NCBI RefSeq assembly: GCF_016703145.1
Contig: NZ_JADJCO010000003.1
Span: 983,501-1,047,500 of the forward strand
Length of the DNA stretch: 64,000 bases
Reading direction: 5' to 3'
Origin: Ottowia sp.
GTDB taxonomy: Bacteria; Pseudomonadota; Gammaproteobacteria; Burkholderiales; Burkholderiaceae_C
Shown: in pieces, positions 1 through 10,109 of the stretch
Position numbering within the stretch: the first letter of the stretch is position 1
Layout: each line of letters opens with the position of its first letter
Made by a program: the position numbers and the translations under genes
Notes under the pieces: model-generated
Told to the model about the DNA's origin: nothing
The model's input: only the letters and a program-made list of their open reading frames with translations
Database searches by the model: none

Positions 1-2
1 AG

Positions 3-464
3 CGCGTGGCGCGCGCGCTGCAGGTCGCCGGCCATCCCCACGCGCCGCGGATGCTGGACGACGCCGCGCGCACCGCGCAGCAGGCGGCGGATGCGCTGGG
101 CATCGGCGTGGGGCAGATCGCCAAGAGCATCATCTTCCGCCGCAAGGACGACGACGCGGCCGTGCTGGTCATCACCAGCGGCGACCGGCGCGTGGACGAG
201 AAGAAGGTGGCGGCGCTGGTCGGCAAGATCGGCCGCGCCGACGCCGGGTTCGTCAAGGCGCGCACCGGCTTCACCATCGGCGGCGTGTCGCCCGTGGCGC
301 ACGCGCAGCCGCCGGTCACGCTGATCGACCGCGAGCTGTACCGCTTCGACGAGATCTGGGCCGCCGCCGGGCACCCGCACGGCGTGTTCAGGCTGGCGCC
401 GGCCGACCTGGAGAAGCTCACCCAGGCGCCCGTGGCCGACGTCGTGCAGCCGCCGGCCGCTTGA
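3..464 (+). CDS. YbaK/EbsC-family aminoacyl-tRNA deacylase, 5' end cut by window
   Basis: The reading frame is open to the window edge and ends at 464. The product matches the YbaK/ProX fold of trans-editing hydrolases that remove wrongly attached amino acids from tRNA. Visible family marks are the core GQIAKSIIF with its conserved lysine, VLVITSGDRRVDEKK, and the glycine-rich TGFTIGGVSPVAH segment. About 152 residues are present against a usual 155-165, and a GTG at 6 leaves no normal N-terminus, so a few residues probably lie upstream of the window. DUF1289 follows after 13 bases. Which tRNA is edited (Cys-tRNA-Pro or another) cannot be told from sequence. Confidence 0.85.
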   Translation, partial: RVARALQVAGHPHAPRMLDDAARTAQQAADALGIGVGQIAKSIIFRRKDDDAAVLVITSGDRRVDEKKVAALVGKIGRADAGFVKARTGFTIGGVSPVAHAQPPVTLIDRELYRFDEIWAAAGHPHGVFRLAPADLEKLTQAPVADVVQPPAA

Positions 465-477
465 GGAGAATCCTGAA

Positions 478-705
478 ATGACCGCCTACCGCATCATCCC
501 CATCAAGATCGTCGGCCAGTCCCTTTCCGACGCCGTGCCGTCGCCCTGCGTCAAGGTGTGCCGCATCCACCCGGCCACCGGCTGGTGCGAGGGGTGCCTG
601 CGGACGGTGGAGGAAATCGCCCAGTGGGCCTCCCTGAACATCGCCGGCCAGCGCGCCGTGCTGGCGCGCCTGGGCCAGCGCCGCGCCAGCCTCGCCGCAT
701 CATGA
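478..705 (+). CDS. DUF1289 small cysteine-motif protein
   Basis: This 75-residue protein is preceded by a good GAGGAGA ribosome site. It holds the DUF1289 signature: SPCVKVC followed by GWCEGCLRT, which places four cysteines (about 24, 28, 37, 40) as a likely metal or Fe-S site, then the conserved EIAQW motif. Its stop codon overlaps the ATG of the next gene (ATGA at 702-705), so it is translationally coupled to the isomerase. The biochemical role of the family is not established. Confidence 0.85.
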   Translation: MTAYRIIPIKIVGQSLSDAVPSPCVKVCRIHPATGWCEGCLRTVEEIAQWASLNIAGQRAVLARLGQRRASLAAS

Positions 706-1337
706 TGAAGCGCATCGACGTCCACCTCGACTTCATCTCGCCCTACGCTTGGCTGGCGTTCGAGCAACTGCCGCGCGCGCTGGAGGGGCTGGGCTACGAG
801 GCCAGCTACCGGCCCATCCTGCTGGCGGCCTTGCTCAGGCACCACGGCCAGCTGGGGCCGGCCGAGATCGCGCCCAAGCGCGACTGGACCTACCGCCACG
901 TGCTGTGGCTGGCGCACCGGCAGGGCGCCGAGCTGCGCATGCCGGCCGCGCATCCCTTCAACCCGCTGGCCCTGCTGCGCCTGGCCTGGGCCTGCGCGCG
1001 CCAGGGCGCGCCCAGCCGCTACGTGTGCGAGACGATCTTTCGCCACGTGTGGTGCTCGGGCGAGGCGGCCGACGATCCGCGGCGCCTGGCCGCGCTGACC
1101 GCCGTGCTGGCGTCCGAGCGCGATCCGGCCGGCGACGAGGTCAAGCAGGACCTGAGAGCCGCCACCGACGCCGCCCTCGCCGCCGGCGTGTTCGGCGTGC
1201 CCACCTTCGGGGTGGACGGGCGTCTGTTCTGGGGCGTCGACAGCCTGCCCATGCTGCGCGCCCACCTGGAGGGCGACCCCGCGCTGGACGCCGCCTGGGC
1301 CGCGCCTGCAAGCGTGGCGCAAGGCGTGCGGCGTTGA
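702..1337 (+). CDS. 2-hydroxychromene-2-carboxylate isomerase/DsbA-family protein
   Basis: A 211-residue protein of the thioredoxin-fold DsbA superfamily, HCCA isomerase branch, which uses glutathione to isomerise hydroxychromene carboxylates in aromatic degradation. The N-terminus DVHLDFISPYAWLAF has the family SPY/SPF glutathione-site motif in place of a CxxC, and the C-terminal GVFGVPTFGVDGRLFWG is typical. I chose the ATG at 702, which overlaps the DUF1289 stop, over an in-frame start far upstream. No other aromatic-degradation gene is adjacent, so the true substrate is open; many such paralogues act as general glutathione-linked enzymes. Confidence 0.85.
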   Translation: MMKRIDVHLDFISPYAWLAFEQLPRALEGLGYEASYRPILLAALLRHHGQLGPAEIAPKRDWTYRHVLWLAHRQGAELRMPAAHPFNPLALLRLAWACARQGAPSRYVCETIFRHVWCSGEAADDPRRLAALTAVLASERDPAGDEVKQDLRAATDAALAAGVFGVPTFGVDGRLFWGVDSLPMLRAHLEGDPALDAAWAAPASVAQGVRR

Positions 1338-1391
1338 ATACCGTCTGACCCAGACGCGGCGCAGGGCGCGCCGATACGGGTGGAGGAGACC

Positions 1392-3209
1392 ATGCCCAAC
1401 GCCTTCAACTTCGCCGCCTCGCCTTTCGACTGCCTCACGCAGGCGCAGCAACGCCTGGTGCGCGACCGCGTGGACGTGGCCTACTTCCGCGCCGGCGACG
1501 TCATCCTGGACGTGGGGTCGAAGCCCACGCACCTGTTCGTGCTCATCAAGGGCCGCGTCACGCAGTTCGACGGCGACGAGGCGGTGGCCAGCTATGGGCC
1601 GGACGATTGCTTCGACGGGCGCGGGCTGGTGGCCGGCAAGTCCAGCAGCCGCTTCGTCGCCGCCGAGGAGGTGGTGAGCTACGAGCTGGCGCACCAGGCC
1701 GTGGGCGACCTGATCGCCGCCAACGCCACCTTCAGCGCGCTGCTGTTCTCCGACCTCAGCGCCAAGCTCCGCGCCATGGCCGACCGCCAGTCCAGCAACG
1801 AACTGCAGTCGCTCAACCTCTCGCGCGTGGACGAAGCCTATCTGCGCCCGGCGCTGATCGTGGATGCCGCGATGGACGTGGTTTCCGTCGTGCGGCTGTT
1901 CCAAGAGCACAAGAGCGGCAACGTGCTGGTGCGCGACGCCGCCGCCACGCCCCCGCGCCTGGGCATGTTCACCACCAGCGCGCTGCAGCGCGCCGTGCTG
2001 CGAGGCACTCCGCTGGACCAGTTGCCCGTGGGCGAGCTGGCCAACTACCAGCTCGTCGCCGTGCGCCCCGACGACCAGGTGGGCGACGCGCTGGCGCTGA
2101 TGCTGCGCCACGGCATCCACCGTGTGGTGGTGCGGGACGGCGAGCGCATCCTCGGCGTCCTCGAATCGCTGGACGTGTTCAGCTTCCTGTCCAACCACTC
2201 GCTGCTGATCACGCTGCAGATCGGCGCCGCCGGCAGCATCGACGAGCTCAGTCAGGCCGCCGCGCAGATCAACGGCATGATCGGCCGCCAGTTCCGCAGC
2301 GGCACCCATGTCGGCCTGATCGCCAAGATGGTGCAGGATCTGAACGCGCGCCTGTTCGAGCGCGCGTGGCAGCTCGTCGCCCCGCCGCAGCTGGTGGCCC
2401 ACAGCTGCCTGATCGTCATGGGCAGCGAGGGGCGCGGCGAGCAGTTGCTGAAGACCGACCAGGACAACGCCCTCATCCTGCGCGACGGCTTCGCGCCGCC
2501 GCCCGACCTGGCCGCCATCACCGCGCGCTTCTCCGACGCGCTGGCGCGCTTCGGCTACCCCCCGTGCCCCGGCGGCATCATGCTCAGCAACCCCGCGTGG
2601 TGCATGAGCGCGACCGAATTCACGCAGACCGCGCGCCGCTGGCTCCTGGTGCCCGAGGCCGACAGCCTGATGAACCTGGCCATCTTCATGGACGCGCACG
2701 CCGTCGCCGGCGACGCCGGCCTGCTCGACGCCGTGCGCGCCGGCCTGCTGGAGCTGACCATCGACAGCGACGCCATGCTGGCGCGCTTCGCCGCCGCCAT
2801 CGACGCCTTCGGCAACACCACCGGCTGGTGGAACCGCCTGCTGGGCGATGGCGCCGACCGCATGAACCTGAAGAAGGAGGGCATTTTCCCGCTCGTGCAC
2901 GGCGTGCGCAGCCTGGCGCTGGCGCACCGGCTGACGGAGACCGGCACCGAAGCCCGAATCGCCGCCCTGGTGCGCGCCGGCCCCTTGAGCCGCGACACCG
3001 GGCAGGAGCTGACCGGCGCGCTGCACTTTTTCATGGCCCTCAAGCTCAAGGCCGGGCTGGCCGAGATGGAGCGCGGCGAGCCCGTGTCCGGCGCCGTGGA
3101 TGTGCCGGGCCTGACCACCCTGGACCGCGACCTGCTGAAGGACGCGCTGGGCGTGGTCAAGCGCTTCAAGGCGCAGTTGCGCCACCGCTTCAAGCTGGGC
3201 GCGCTGTGA
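1392..3209 (+). CDS. cNMP-binding/CBS/DUF294 nucleotidyltransferase-like signalling protein
   Basis: About 605 residues in four parts: a cyclic-nucleotide-binding-like fold (about 10-110), a CBS pair (about 145-265), a DUF294 nucleotidyltransferase domain with the motif GSEGRGEQ and TDQDNAL (about 340-360), and a DUF294 C-terminal helical domain. This architecture resembles GlnD-type nucleotidyltransferases fused to nucleotide sensors; the substrate is unknown. The ATG at 1392 follows GGAGGAG closely, so it is preferred to an upstream GTG at 1380. A DEDDh exonuclease gene starts 13 bases after the stop, suggesting an operon in which the pair respond to the same nucleotide signal. Confidence 0.88.
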   Translation: MPNAFNFAASPFDCLTQAQQRLVRDRVDVAYFRAGDVILDVGSKPTHLFVLIKGRVTQFDGDEAVASYGPDDCFDGRGLVAGKSSSRFVAAEEVVSYELAHQAVGDLIAANATFSALLFSDLSAKLRAMADRQSSNELQSLNLSRVDEAYLRPALIVDAAMDVVSVVRLFQEHKSGNVLVRDAAATPPRLGMFTTSALQRAVLRGTPLDQLPVGELANYQLVAVRPDDQVGDALALMLRHGIHRVVVRDGERILGVLESLDVFSFLSNHSLLITLQIGAAGSIDELSQAAAQINGMIGRQFRSGTHVGLIAKMVQDLNARLFERAWQLVAPPQLVAHSCLIVMGSEGRGEQLLKTDQDNALILRDGFAPPPDLAAITARFSDALARFGYPPCPGGIMLSNPAWCMSATEFTQTARRWLLVPEADSLMNLAIFMDAHAVAGDAGLLDAVRAGLLELTIDSDAMLARFAAAIDAFGNTTGWWNRLLGDGADRMNLKKEGIFPLVHGVRSLALAHRLTETGTEARIAALVRAGPLSRDTGQELTGALHFFMALKLKAGLAEMERGEPVSGAVDVPGLTTLDRDLLKDALGVVKRFKAQLRHRFKLGAL

Positions 3210-3222
3210 GCGCGGGACGGTC

Positions 3223-3852
3223 ATGGGCCTGATCGAATCCCTTCTCCGAGGCTGGCAGCGGCGCCAGTTGAGCGACCCCGAGTGGGCCTTCCTGTTCGAT
3301 CCGCCGCCGCCCGATGAATGGGTGGCGCTGGACTGCGAGACCACGGGCCTCAACACCCGCACCGACGAGATCATCTCCGTCGGCGCCGTGCGCATCCACG
3401 GCCAGCGCATCCTCAGCAGCCAGCGGCTGGAGTTGCTGATCCGCCCCGACAAGGCCGTGTCGGCCGAGAGCATCCGCGTGCACCGCCTGCGCGAGCAGGA
3501 CGTCGAGGGTGGATTGAGCGCGCCGGAGGCCATGCGCCGCCTGCTGCATTTCATCGGCCCGCGCCCGCTGGTTGGCTACTACCTGGAGTTCGACGTCGCC
3601 ATGCTCAACCGCGCCGTCAGGCCGCTGATCGGCATCGGCCTGCCGCAACCGAAGATCGAGGTGTCGGCGCTGTACTACGACCACCGCTTCAGGCAATTGC
3701 CGCCCTCGCACCAGCAGGGCAACGTCGAGATCGACCTGCGCTTCGCCACCATCATGCAGACGCTCGGCCTGCCCACCCGTGACGCCCACGACGCGCTGAA
3801 CGACGCCATGATGGCGGCGCTGGCGTTCGTCAAGCTGAAGTCGATGGGGTAG
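3223..3852 (+). CDS. DEDDh 3'-5' exonuclease (DnaQ-like)
   Basis: A 209-residue exonuclease of the DnaQ/RNase T superfamily. Exo I is seen as ALDCETTGLNTRTDEIISVGAV with the catalytic Asp and Glu, exo II lies in the GYYLEFDVAMLNR segment, and exo III as DAHDALNDAM with the DEDDh His and Asp. It degrades single-stranded nucleic acid ends using two metals. It lacks polymerase or GIY-YIG domains, and it sits immediately behind the cNMP/CBS/DUF294 gene, so a role with that signalling protein is more likely than service as the replicative proofreading subunit. Confidence 0.88.
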   Translation: MGLIESLLRGWQRRQLSDPEWAFLFDPPPPDEWVALDCETTGLNTRTDEIISVGAVRIHGQRILSSQRLELLIRPDKAVSAESIRVHRLREQDVEGGLSAPEAMRRLLHFIGPRPLVGYYLEFDVAMLNRAVRPLIGIGLPQPKIEVSALYYDHRFRQLPPSHQQGNVEIDLRFATIMQTLGLPTRDAHDALNDAMMAALAFVKLKSMG

Positions 3853-3897
3853 GGCCGGCGCCGCATCGCGCGGCGGGATTTGACCCGCGGCCCAGCG

Positions 3898-4326
3898 TCA
3901 TGCCGCCTCGGCCGGCGTCACGGCGATCGCCGCCAGCGCGCTGGCCGGGGGCACCATGGTCGCGACCTGCGGGCAGCGCAGGCACACGCTGGGCCCGCGC
4001 TCGGCATGCCAGCGGCACGACGGGCGCAGCAGGCAGGGCGGCAGGTGGTCCACCACCGGGTCGAGATCGTCGCGCACCCGCTTGCCAAGCTGGCAGGAAT
4101 GTCCGTCGAAGTGGCCGCACCGCTTCTCCTCGCACCTCGCCCCGAACCGCAGGACCTGAGTGGCGTCGGCGTCGCTGACGTGCGCGCGCCAATCGAAGGC
4201 TTGCAGCGCCTCTTTCTTGAAGAAGGCGATGCGCACCTCGGTGGGCGAGCCGGACAGCAGGCCGATGGGGCGCGCGTCCGTCATGTCCGGCTGGGCGCTG
4301 GGGCAATCGTAGGCGGCGGCGTTCAT
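3898..4326 (-). CDS. Cysteine-rich hypothetical protein
   Basis: I do not recognise the function of this 142-residue protein. Residues 65-118 hold seven cysteines spaced C-x4-C-x7-C-x19-C-x5-C-x10-C-x2-C, with histidines among them (GARCEEKRCGHFDGHSC, CRWHAERGPSVCLRC), a layout that suggests zinc or Fe-S binding. The N-terminal half has no signal peptide or membrane segment. It starts 18 bases behind the stop of the small gene at 4345-4668 and is probably cotranscribed with it. It is conserved-looking, with codon usage like its neighbours. Confidence 0.6.
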   Translation of the reverse strand: MNAAAYDCPSAQPDMTDARPIGLLSGSPTEVRIAFFKKEALQAFDWRAHVSDADATQVLRFGARCEEKRCGHFDGHSCQLGKRVRDDLDPVVDHLPPCLLRPSCRWHAERGPSVCLRCPQVATMVPPASALAAIAVTPAEAA

Positions 4327-4344
4327 GGGATGCCTCGCCGTCGG

Positions 4345-4668
4345 TCAACGCTGTGGGCCGGTGCGGATGCCCTCGATGTCCCGGATTCGCGGGTCCCAGA
4401 AACCCACCAGGATCCACTTGTCGAAGCCGATGACGGCCGGCTGCACGCCTTTGAGCTTCATGGACGAGATCACGGTGTTGGCCACCTCCAGGCGCGATGC
4501 GCCGGGTTGGTCGAGACTCTTGATCCGCCTGCCGAAGATCTCCCAGTTGAGCGCCAGCGTGCCCGCCTCGAACTCGGCGCCGTGCCGCTTGCCCGCGACC
4601 GCGAAAGCCTTGTCGAGCGAGGCCGACAGGCCTTCAAAGGTCACCACTTCCGAACGTTTGGTAGCCAT
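4345..4668 (-). CDS. Hypothetical 107-residue protein, small-protein cassette
   Basis: Function not recognised. The start is well supported by a GGAG ribosome site seven bases upstream of ATG. The sequence is soluble-looking and mixed alpha/beta, with no cysteines, no signal peptide and no membrane helix; it ends in a basic segment. Thirty-seven bases upstream of the start lies a 34-bp block (4706-4739) that recurs upstream of the next small gene (start 5206), so the two are probably co-regulated. The cysteine-rich gene 3898-4326 follows directly. Confidence 0.6.
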   Translation of the reverse strand: MATKRSEVVTFEGLSASLDKAFAVAGKRHGAEFEAGTLALNWEIFGRRIKSLDQPGASRLEVANTVISSMKLKGVQPAVIGFDKWILVGFWDPRIRDIEGIRTGPQR

Positions 4669-4705
4669 GTTTGTCTCCTGGGCGCGGCGCCATTGCCGCG
4701 AAACC

Positions 4706-4739
4706 CACGTTACGCGCCCCGGGGTGCGGGCGCATCCTC
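4706..4739 (-). promoter_or_regulatory. Shared 34-bp upstream block, copy 1
   Basis: On the plus strand it begins CACGTTAC and ends CATCCTC; on the minus strand it reads GAGGATG ... GTAACGTG, 37 bases upstream of the ATG at 4668. It agrees with copy 2 (5263-5296) at 25 of 34 positions by my count, with identical length and fully conserved ends. That is what a promoter or a two-part operator would look like. I infer coordinated expression of the two small genes. Confidence 0.5.
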
Positions 4740-4826
4740 AAAGAGAGGGATGAACGGGGCGTTGGATGAGCTGGATGCCCTGGCTGGATCGCCTGCGCGG
4801 CGCCGGCCAGGACGGCCCAGGCCGGA

Positions 4827-5206
4827 TCAGTAGCTGCCCACCTTGGTCGCGCTGCGGGTCGTGACCGACGGGATGATGCCGGGGACGCGCTGGCCAGGTT
4901 GAAGCGGGCATAGATCTCGTCCTTGCCCTCCCAGTCCTCGTCCAGCCAGCTCTTGGCGACGTTGCGGGTGAACTGCACGGTGCCCGTGCTGGAGACGGGC
5001 TTGGTGCCCATCGAGAACAGGTTGTCGTCGCCGCCGTTGATCCCGCTGTCCTCGCCCCACATCCGGCAGGCGACGGTGACCGACAGGCCCTGGCCGATCA
5101 TGAATTTCTCGAACTGGTTGAAGGTGACGTTGACCTTGGTGGTGACCTTGACGACGTCACCGCCTTGGGAAACGACGGAAAGGCTGGGGCTGCTGAGTGT
5201 GGCCAT
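4827..5206 (-). pseudogene. Hypothetical small protein, single-base frameshift near its C-terminus
   Basis: Function not recognised. The ATG at 5206 has an AAGGAG ribosome site. The first 105 or so residues are serine/threonine/valine-rich and look beta-rich (SVVSQGGDVVKVTTKVNVTF). After EIYARFNLAS the frame runs into a long proline/arginine-rich tail, while the next frame reads RVPGIIPSVTTRSATKVGSY and stops at 4827. One C missing from a CC pair (about 4889) explains the break; a 126-residue product is expected if corrected. The gene shares a 34-bp upstream block with 4345-4668. Confidence 0.55.
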
Positions 5207-5262
5207 GATGATCTCCTTGATGGCAATGGGGGTGGAAAACGCAGCACGATGGCTGCGGAGAT

Positions 5263-5296
5263 CACGTTACCCACCCCTTTGCGACGGCACATCCTC
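5263..5296 (-). promoter_or_regulatory. Shared 34-bp upstream block, copy 2
   Basis: The counterpart of 4706-4739, 56 bases upstream of the ATG at 5206. Both ends (GAGGATG and GTAACGTG on the minus strand) and the central GGGG are kept, while the spacers differ. No third copy was seen elsewhere in the window. Confidence 0.5.
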
Positions 5297-5333
5297 CAGG
5301 GGCAGGAGGCCCGCCGCATGGATGACCCTGCCT

Positions 5334-6269
5334 TCAGGAACGTCCGCCGCCAGCGGGCGGGGCGGTCGCCGCCAGGTCGGGCGGGCTTGCCATCTCGGCC
5401 TCCAGGAAGGCCAGCAGCGCCGTCAGCGCCGCGCTGTTGTGGCGGCGGTGCGCGTAGGCCGCGTAGACCCAGTCGGCGTTCGGCATGAACTCGTCCAGCA
5501 CGCTCTCCAGCGCGCCGCCGCGCAGGTGCTCCAGCACGATGCGGCGCGCGGTGTAGGTCGCGCCCACCCCGTGCAGGGCCAGCGTGGCCAGCGGCGCGTA
5601 GGACGTGGCGTCCACGCGCACCTGCGGGTGCAGCTCGATCGTCTTGCCGCGCTCCACGAAGATCCAGCGCGGCGCCACGCCGGCGGCCGCCACGCTCAGC
5701 AGCTCATGCCCGGTGAGCAGCTCGCCGGGATGCCGCGGCTTGCCGCGCGCGGCCCAGTAGCCGGGCGAGGCCACCACCACCCGCTCCAGCGGCATCAGCC
5801 GCCGCACGATCAGGTTCTGGTTGCCGATCGGCCCCGCGCGCAGCGCCAGGTCCACGCCGTCCTCGGCCAGATCGACCATGCGGTCGCTCAGCTGCAGGCT
5901 CAGCGACACGTCGGGGTAGCGCGCCAGGAAGCGCGCCAGCATCTCGGCCAGCCCGACCTGCACCAGCCCGTGCGGGGCGGCCAGCACCAGCCGCCCGCTG
6001 GGGCGGGTGGCGCGCTCGCGCAGGTCACCCGCGGTCATCTGCACCAACTCCAGCAGCGGGCCGCTGCGCTCGTAGAGCAGTTGGCCGGCATCGGTGAGCG
6101 ACACCTTGCGCGTGGTGCGGTTGAACAGGCGCACGCCGAAGCGCGCCTCCAGCGCCGCCACGTACTTGCTTGCGTTGGCTGGCGACATGTCGAGCGCCCG
6201 CGCGGCGGCCGAGAAGCTGCCCCGGCGTGCCACCTCGCGAAAGGTCTGGATCAGGTCGAGCGAGTCCAT
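5334..6269 (-). CDS. LysR-family transcriptional regulator
   Basis: A 311-residue LTTR. The winged helix-turn-helix occupies about residues 1-60 (FREVARRGSFSAAARALDMSPANASKYVAALE) and the effector-binding periplasmic-protein-like domain about 90-295. The signature resembles the CrgA/DhcR-like LTTRs common in Burkholderiales. It is transcribed away from the DUF4148 gene, with 233 bases of shared upstream sequence, and towards the small-protein cassette, so either could be its target. The effector is unknown. Confidence 0.9.
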   Translation of the reverse strand: MDSLDLIQTFREVARRGSFSAAARALDMSPANASKYVAALEARFGVRLFNRTTRKVSLTDAGQLLYERSGPLLELVQMTAGDLRERATRPSGRLVLAAPHGLVQVGLAEMLARFLARYPDVSLSLQLSDRMVDLAEDGVDLALRAGPIGNQNLIVRRLMPLERVVVASPGYWAARGKPRHPGELLTGHELLSVAAAGVAPRWIFVERGKTIELHPQVRVDATSYAPLATLALHGVGATYTARRIVLEHLRGGALESVLDEFMPNADWVYAAYAHRRHNSAALTALLAFLEAEMASPPDLAATAPPAGGGRS

Positions 6270-6502
6270 TGTTTCCTATATGGAAATGGTGCTGTTCTTC
6301 AGAAGGGGTTTTTTATACCACCCCACAGGCGCAGAGTACCACTCACGGCACTGACAGCGCGACACGGCCCTCAAGCCCAACGCATTGATCGGCACCGCGG
6401 CGAGCCCGCGCCAAGAGCTGACACGGACTCTGAATGCCGCCACGGCAGTCATCACAAGCAGGACTGCCCGGCGGAACCCTCCAAGAGCAAAGGAAAGTCA
6501 TC

Positions 6503-6874
6503 ATGAAAACCCGCAACATCGCCATCGCCGCCCTTCTGAGCACCGTCCTGGCCGGCAGCGCCTTCGCCAGCGCATTCCCCGCCGTGGCGGGCGAGGGGCC
6601 CCTGGGCGACGCGTTCCAGGCGCAAGGCTCCACGCTGACCCGCGCCGAGGTGCGCGCCCAGGCCATCGCCAACCCGCCCGCCGTCGGCGTGCATCCGCTG
6701 GCGAGCGATTGGCCGGTGGTCGCCTCGGCCCTGACGCGCGCCGAGGTGCGTGCCGAAGCGGTCGCCAACCCACCCTCGGCGGGCGAGAGCGATGCCGTGG
6801 CCCGCACCCGCGTGTCGTTGCCCAACGAGATGCATGCCGAGGCTGGGCAAGGCGGCGCCGGCGCGGTCAACTGA
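6503..6874 (+). CDS. DUF4148 small exported protein
   Basis: A 123-residue protein with a clear Sec signal peptide (MKTRNIAIAALLSTVLAGSAFA, cleavage near 23). The mature part holds the DUF4148 motif twice: LTRAEVRAQAIANPP and LTRAEVRAEAVANPP, about 30 residues apart. The ATG at 6503 follows AGGAAAG and is preferred to an upstream GTG. The family is abundant in Burkholderiales and of unknown periplasmic function. A strong terminator follows. The internal repeat suggests duplication of the motif. Confidence 0.82.
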   Translation: MKTRNIAIAALLSTVLAGSAFASAFPAVAGEGPLGDAFQAQGSTLTRAEVRAQAIANPPAVGVHPLASDWPVVASALTRAEVRAEAVANPPSAGESDAVARTRVSLPNEMHAEAGQGGAGAVN

Positions 6875-6911
6875 ACGCCCCTCGCGCCCGCGCGTCGGGC
6901 GCGGCGCCCCG

Positions 6912-6937
6912 AAGGCCGGCACTCGCCGGCCTTTTTT
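6912..6937 (+). terminator. Rho-independent terminator after the DUF4148 gene
   Basis: A perfect 9-bp stem AAGGCCGGC/GCCGGCCTT with a four-base loop (ACTC) runs into six T residues. It lies 38 bases past the stop at 6874. Confidence 0.85.
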
Positions 6938-6990
6938 GCTGGAGCGATCTGCCTTTCCACGGCTCCCTTCGGCGTGCCGTGAACGCACCA

Positions 6991-7055
6991 TTCTGAATGA
7001 AATTGGCATCCAGCCAGCATGTATATTGCACCATAAGCTATATTTTGCATAGCAA
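6991..7055 (-). repeat. Dispersed 3' element (minus orientation)
   Basis: Copy of the 60-70 bp family with core GCTAT-N7-ATAGC. On the minus strand it has GCTATGCAAAATATAGC, then a CATGCTGGCTGGATGCC box and an ATTTCATTCAGAA tail. It lies between the DUF4148 terminator and the MBL gene and is much more AT-rich than its surroundings. Confidence 0.65.
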
Positions 7056-7132
7056 ACTGAATGCGCAAAGGTTCGGCGAAGCATGCCTTCCTCGCTGCGA
7101 GAATGGGCGCCTTCCTCCAGGCAGGCAGCCCC

Positions 7133-8027
7133 ATGGACCCCTTGACCTTCGGCCCCGTTCGCATCCACCTCGGCGACAAATCCGGCAAGTACCCCGACGG
7201 CAACCAGGTCGTCGTGCAGGGCGCCGACACGCGGGTGGCGTTCGACACGCCCCTGGTGGCCGAACGCATCGGGGCCGAGCTGGACGACGTGGACATGGTC
7301 ATCCTTGGCCACGTGCACGAGGACCACATGGTGGCGTTGGGACGCTTGGCGCGCGCGCAGGTGCAGGTGCACGAGGCCGACCTGGCCGCCGCCCAATCGT
7401 GGGCGGGGCTGGCGCGCCACTACGGCTACCCGCCGCCCGTGCTGGCGCGGGTGCGCGAGATGATCGAGCGTGACTTCGGCTACCAGCCCCGGCCGGACGC
7501 CACCGGCTACGCGGACGGCGCGGCGTGGGATTTGGGCGGCGGCGTGCGCGTGCGGGCGCACCACCTGCCGGGCCACACCGCCGGCCATTGCGCACTGGTG
7601 GTCGAAAGCGAAGGGCGTGGCTTTCATCGGCGACATCGACCTCACCGGCTTCGGCCCCTACTACGGCGACGCCACTTCCGACCTGGCCCAGTTCGAGCGC
7701 AGCCTGGAGCGGGTGAAGGACATCGATGCGAAGGTGTGGGTGACCTCGCACCACCGCGGCGTGATCACCGAGCGGGCGGCGTTCCTGCAGGCGCTGGAGC
7801 AGTTCAGGCACAAGATCGACGAGCGCGGCGACCGGCTGCTGGGCTGGTTGCGCGAGCGCCCGCACACGCTGGATCAACTGGTGGCGCGGCGCCTGCTGTA
7901 CCCGGTGGGGGTCGAGTTGCCCTACGTGGACAGCGCGGAGCGCCGCAGCATCGGCCTGCACCTGGTGCAGCTCCAGGCGCGGGGCGCCGTGCGGGCGGTG
8001 GGCGGCGACGGCTACGTGGCGGCTTGA
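7133..8027 (+). pseudogene. MBL-fold metallo-hydrolase with one single-base frameshift
   Basis: The first half carries the metallo-beta-lactamase motif GHVHEDHM (zinc ligands) and HHLPGHTAGHCALVVES, but after 7612 the frame is lost; the next frame continues at once with VAFIGDIDLTGFGPYYGDATS and the rest of the domain, ending at 8027. One surplus G in the GGG run 7613-7615 accounts for the break; restored length is about 297 residues. The start at 7133 (MDPLTFGPVRIHLGD) fits the fold, though ATG 7103 is also in frame. Members hydrolyse varied esters, thioesters or lactones; substrate unknown. Confidence 0.8.
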
Positions 8028-8031
8028 GCAG

Positions 8032-8057
8032 AAAAAAGCCGGGCCAATGGCCCGGCT
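8032..8057 (-). terminator. Terminator of the actP operon (minus strand)
   Basis: Stem AGCCGGGCC/GGCCCGGCT with a three-base loop, followed on the minus strand by TTTTT. It sits between the convergent MBL gene and actP and may serve both strands in part. Confidence 0.8.
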
Positions 8058-8079
8058 GTGTCGAACGGCGCTGCCTTGG

Positions 8080-9800
<1,721 letters not shown>

Positions 9801-9804
<4 letters not shown>

Positions 9805-10109
9805 TTCGTGGCGTCCTTCAGGATGTCGCGCGTCAGCGCATCGAATTCGCCGTTGGCGCGGCGCACGTACAGGCCGGTGACGATGACCGAGAACACGATC
9901 ACCGCCATGCCGATGGGGATGCCGATGGTGGTCACGCCCGCGCCCAGGGGTTTGGCGAGGAACTCCTTGTCGAAGGCGATGAGGGCGATGTAGCCGTAGT
10001 ACACGACCAGCATCAGGATGGTCAGGGTCCAGCCGAGGCTGTTGCGCTTGCGGCGCAGTTCCTGGTACTTGGGATGGCGCTGGATGCGCTCGACCGCGGG
10101 GTCGCTCAT
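9801..10109 (-). CDS. yjcH: DUF485 membrane protein, YjcH-like partner of ActP
   Basis: A 102-residue inner-membrane protein with two predicted helices (about 27-47 and 62-84) and the family start RIQRHPKYQELRRKRNSLGW. DUF485 proteins are encoded directly upstream of actP in many proteobacteria and are thought to assist the symporter. The stop overlaps the actP ATG. Confidence 0.9.

Noticed and set aside
486..3554. A 1022-residue minus-strand open frame across the first genes
   Set aside because: It lies antisense to the well-supported isomerase, DUF294 and exonuclease genes and has the low-complexity Arg/Gly/His/Val composition of GC-rich shadow frames.
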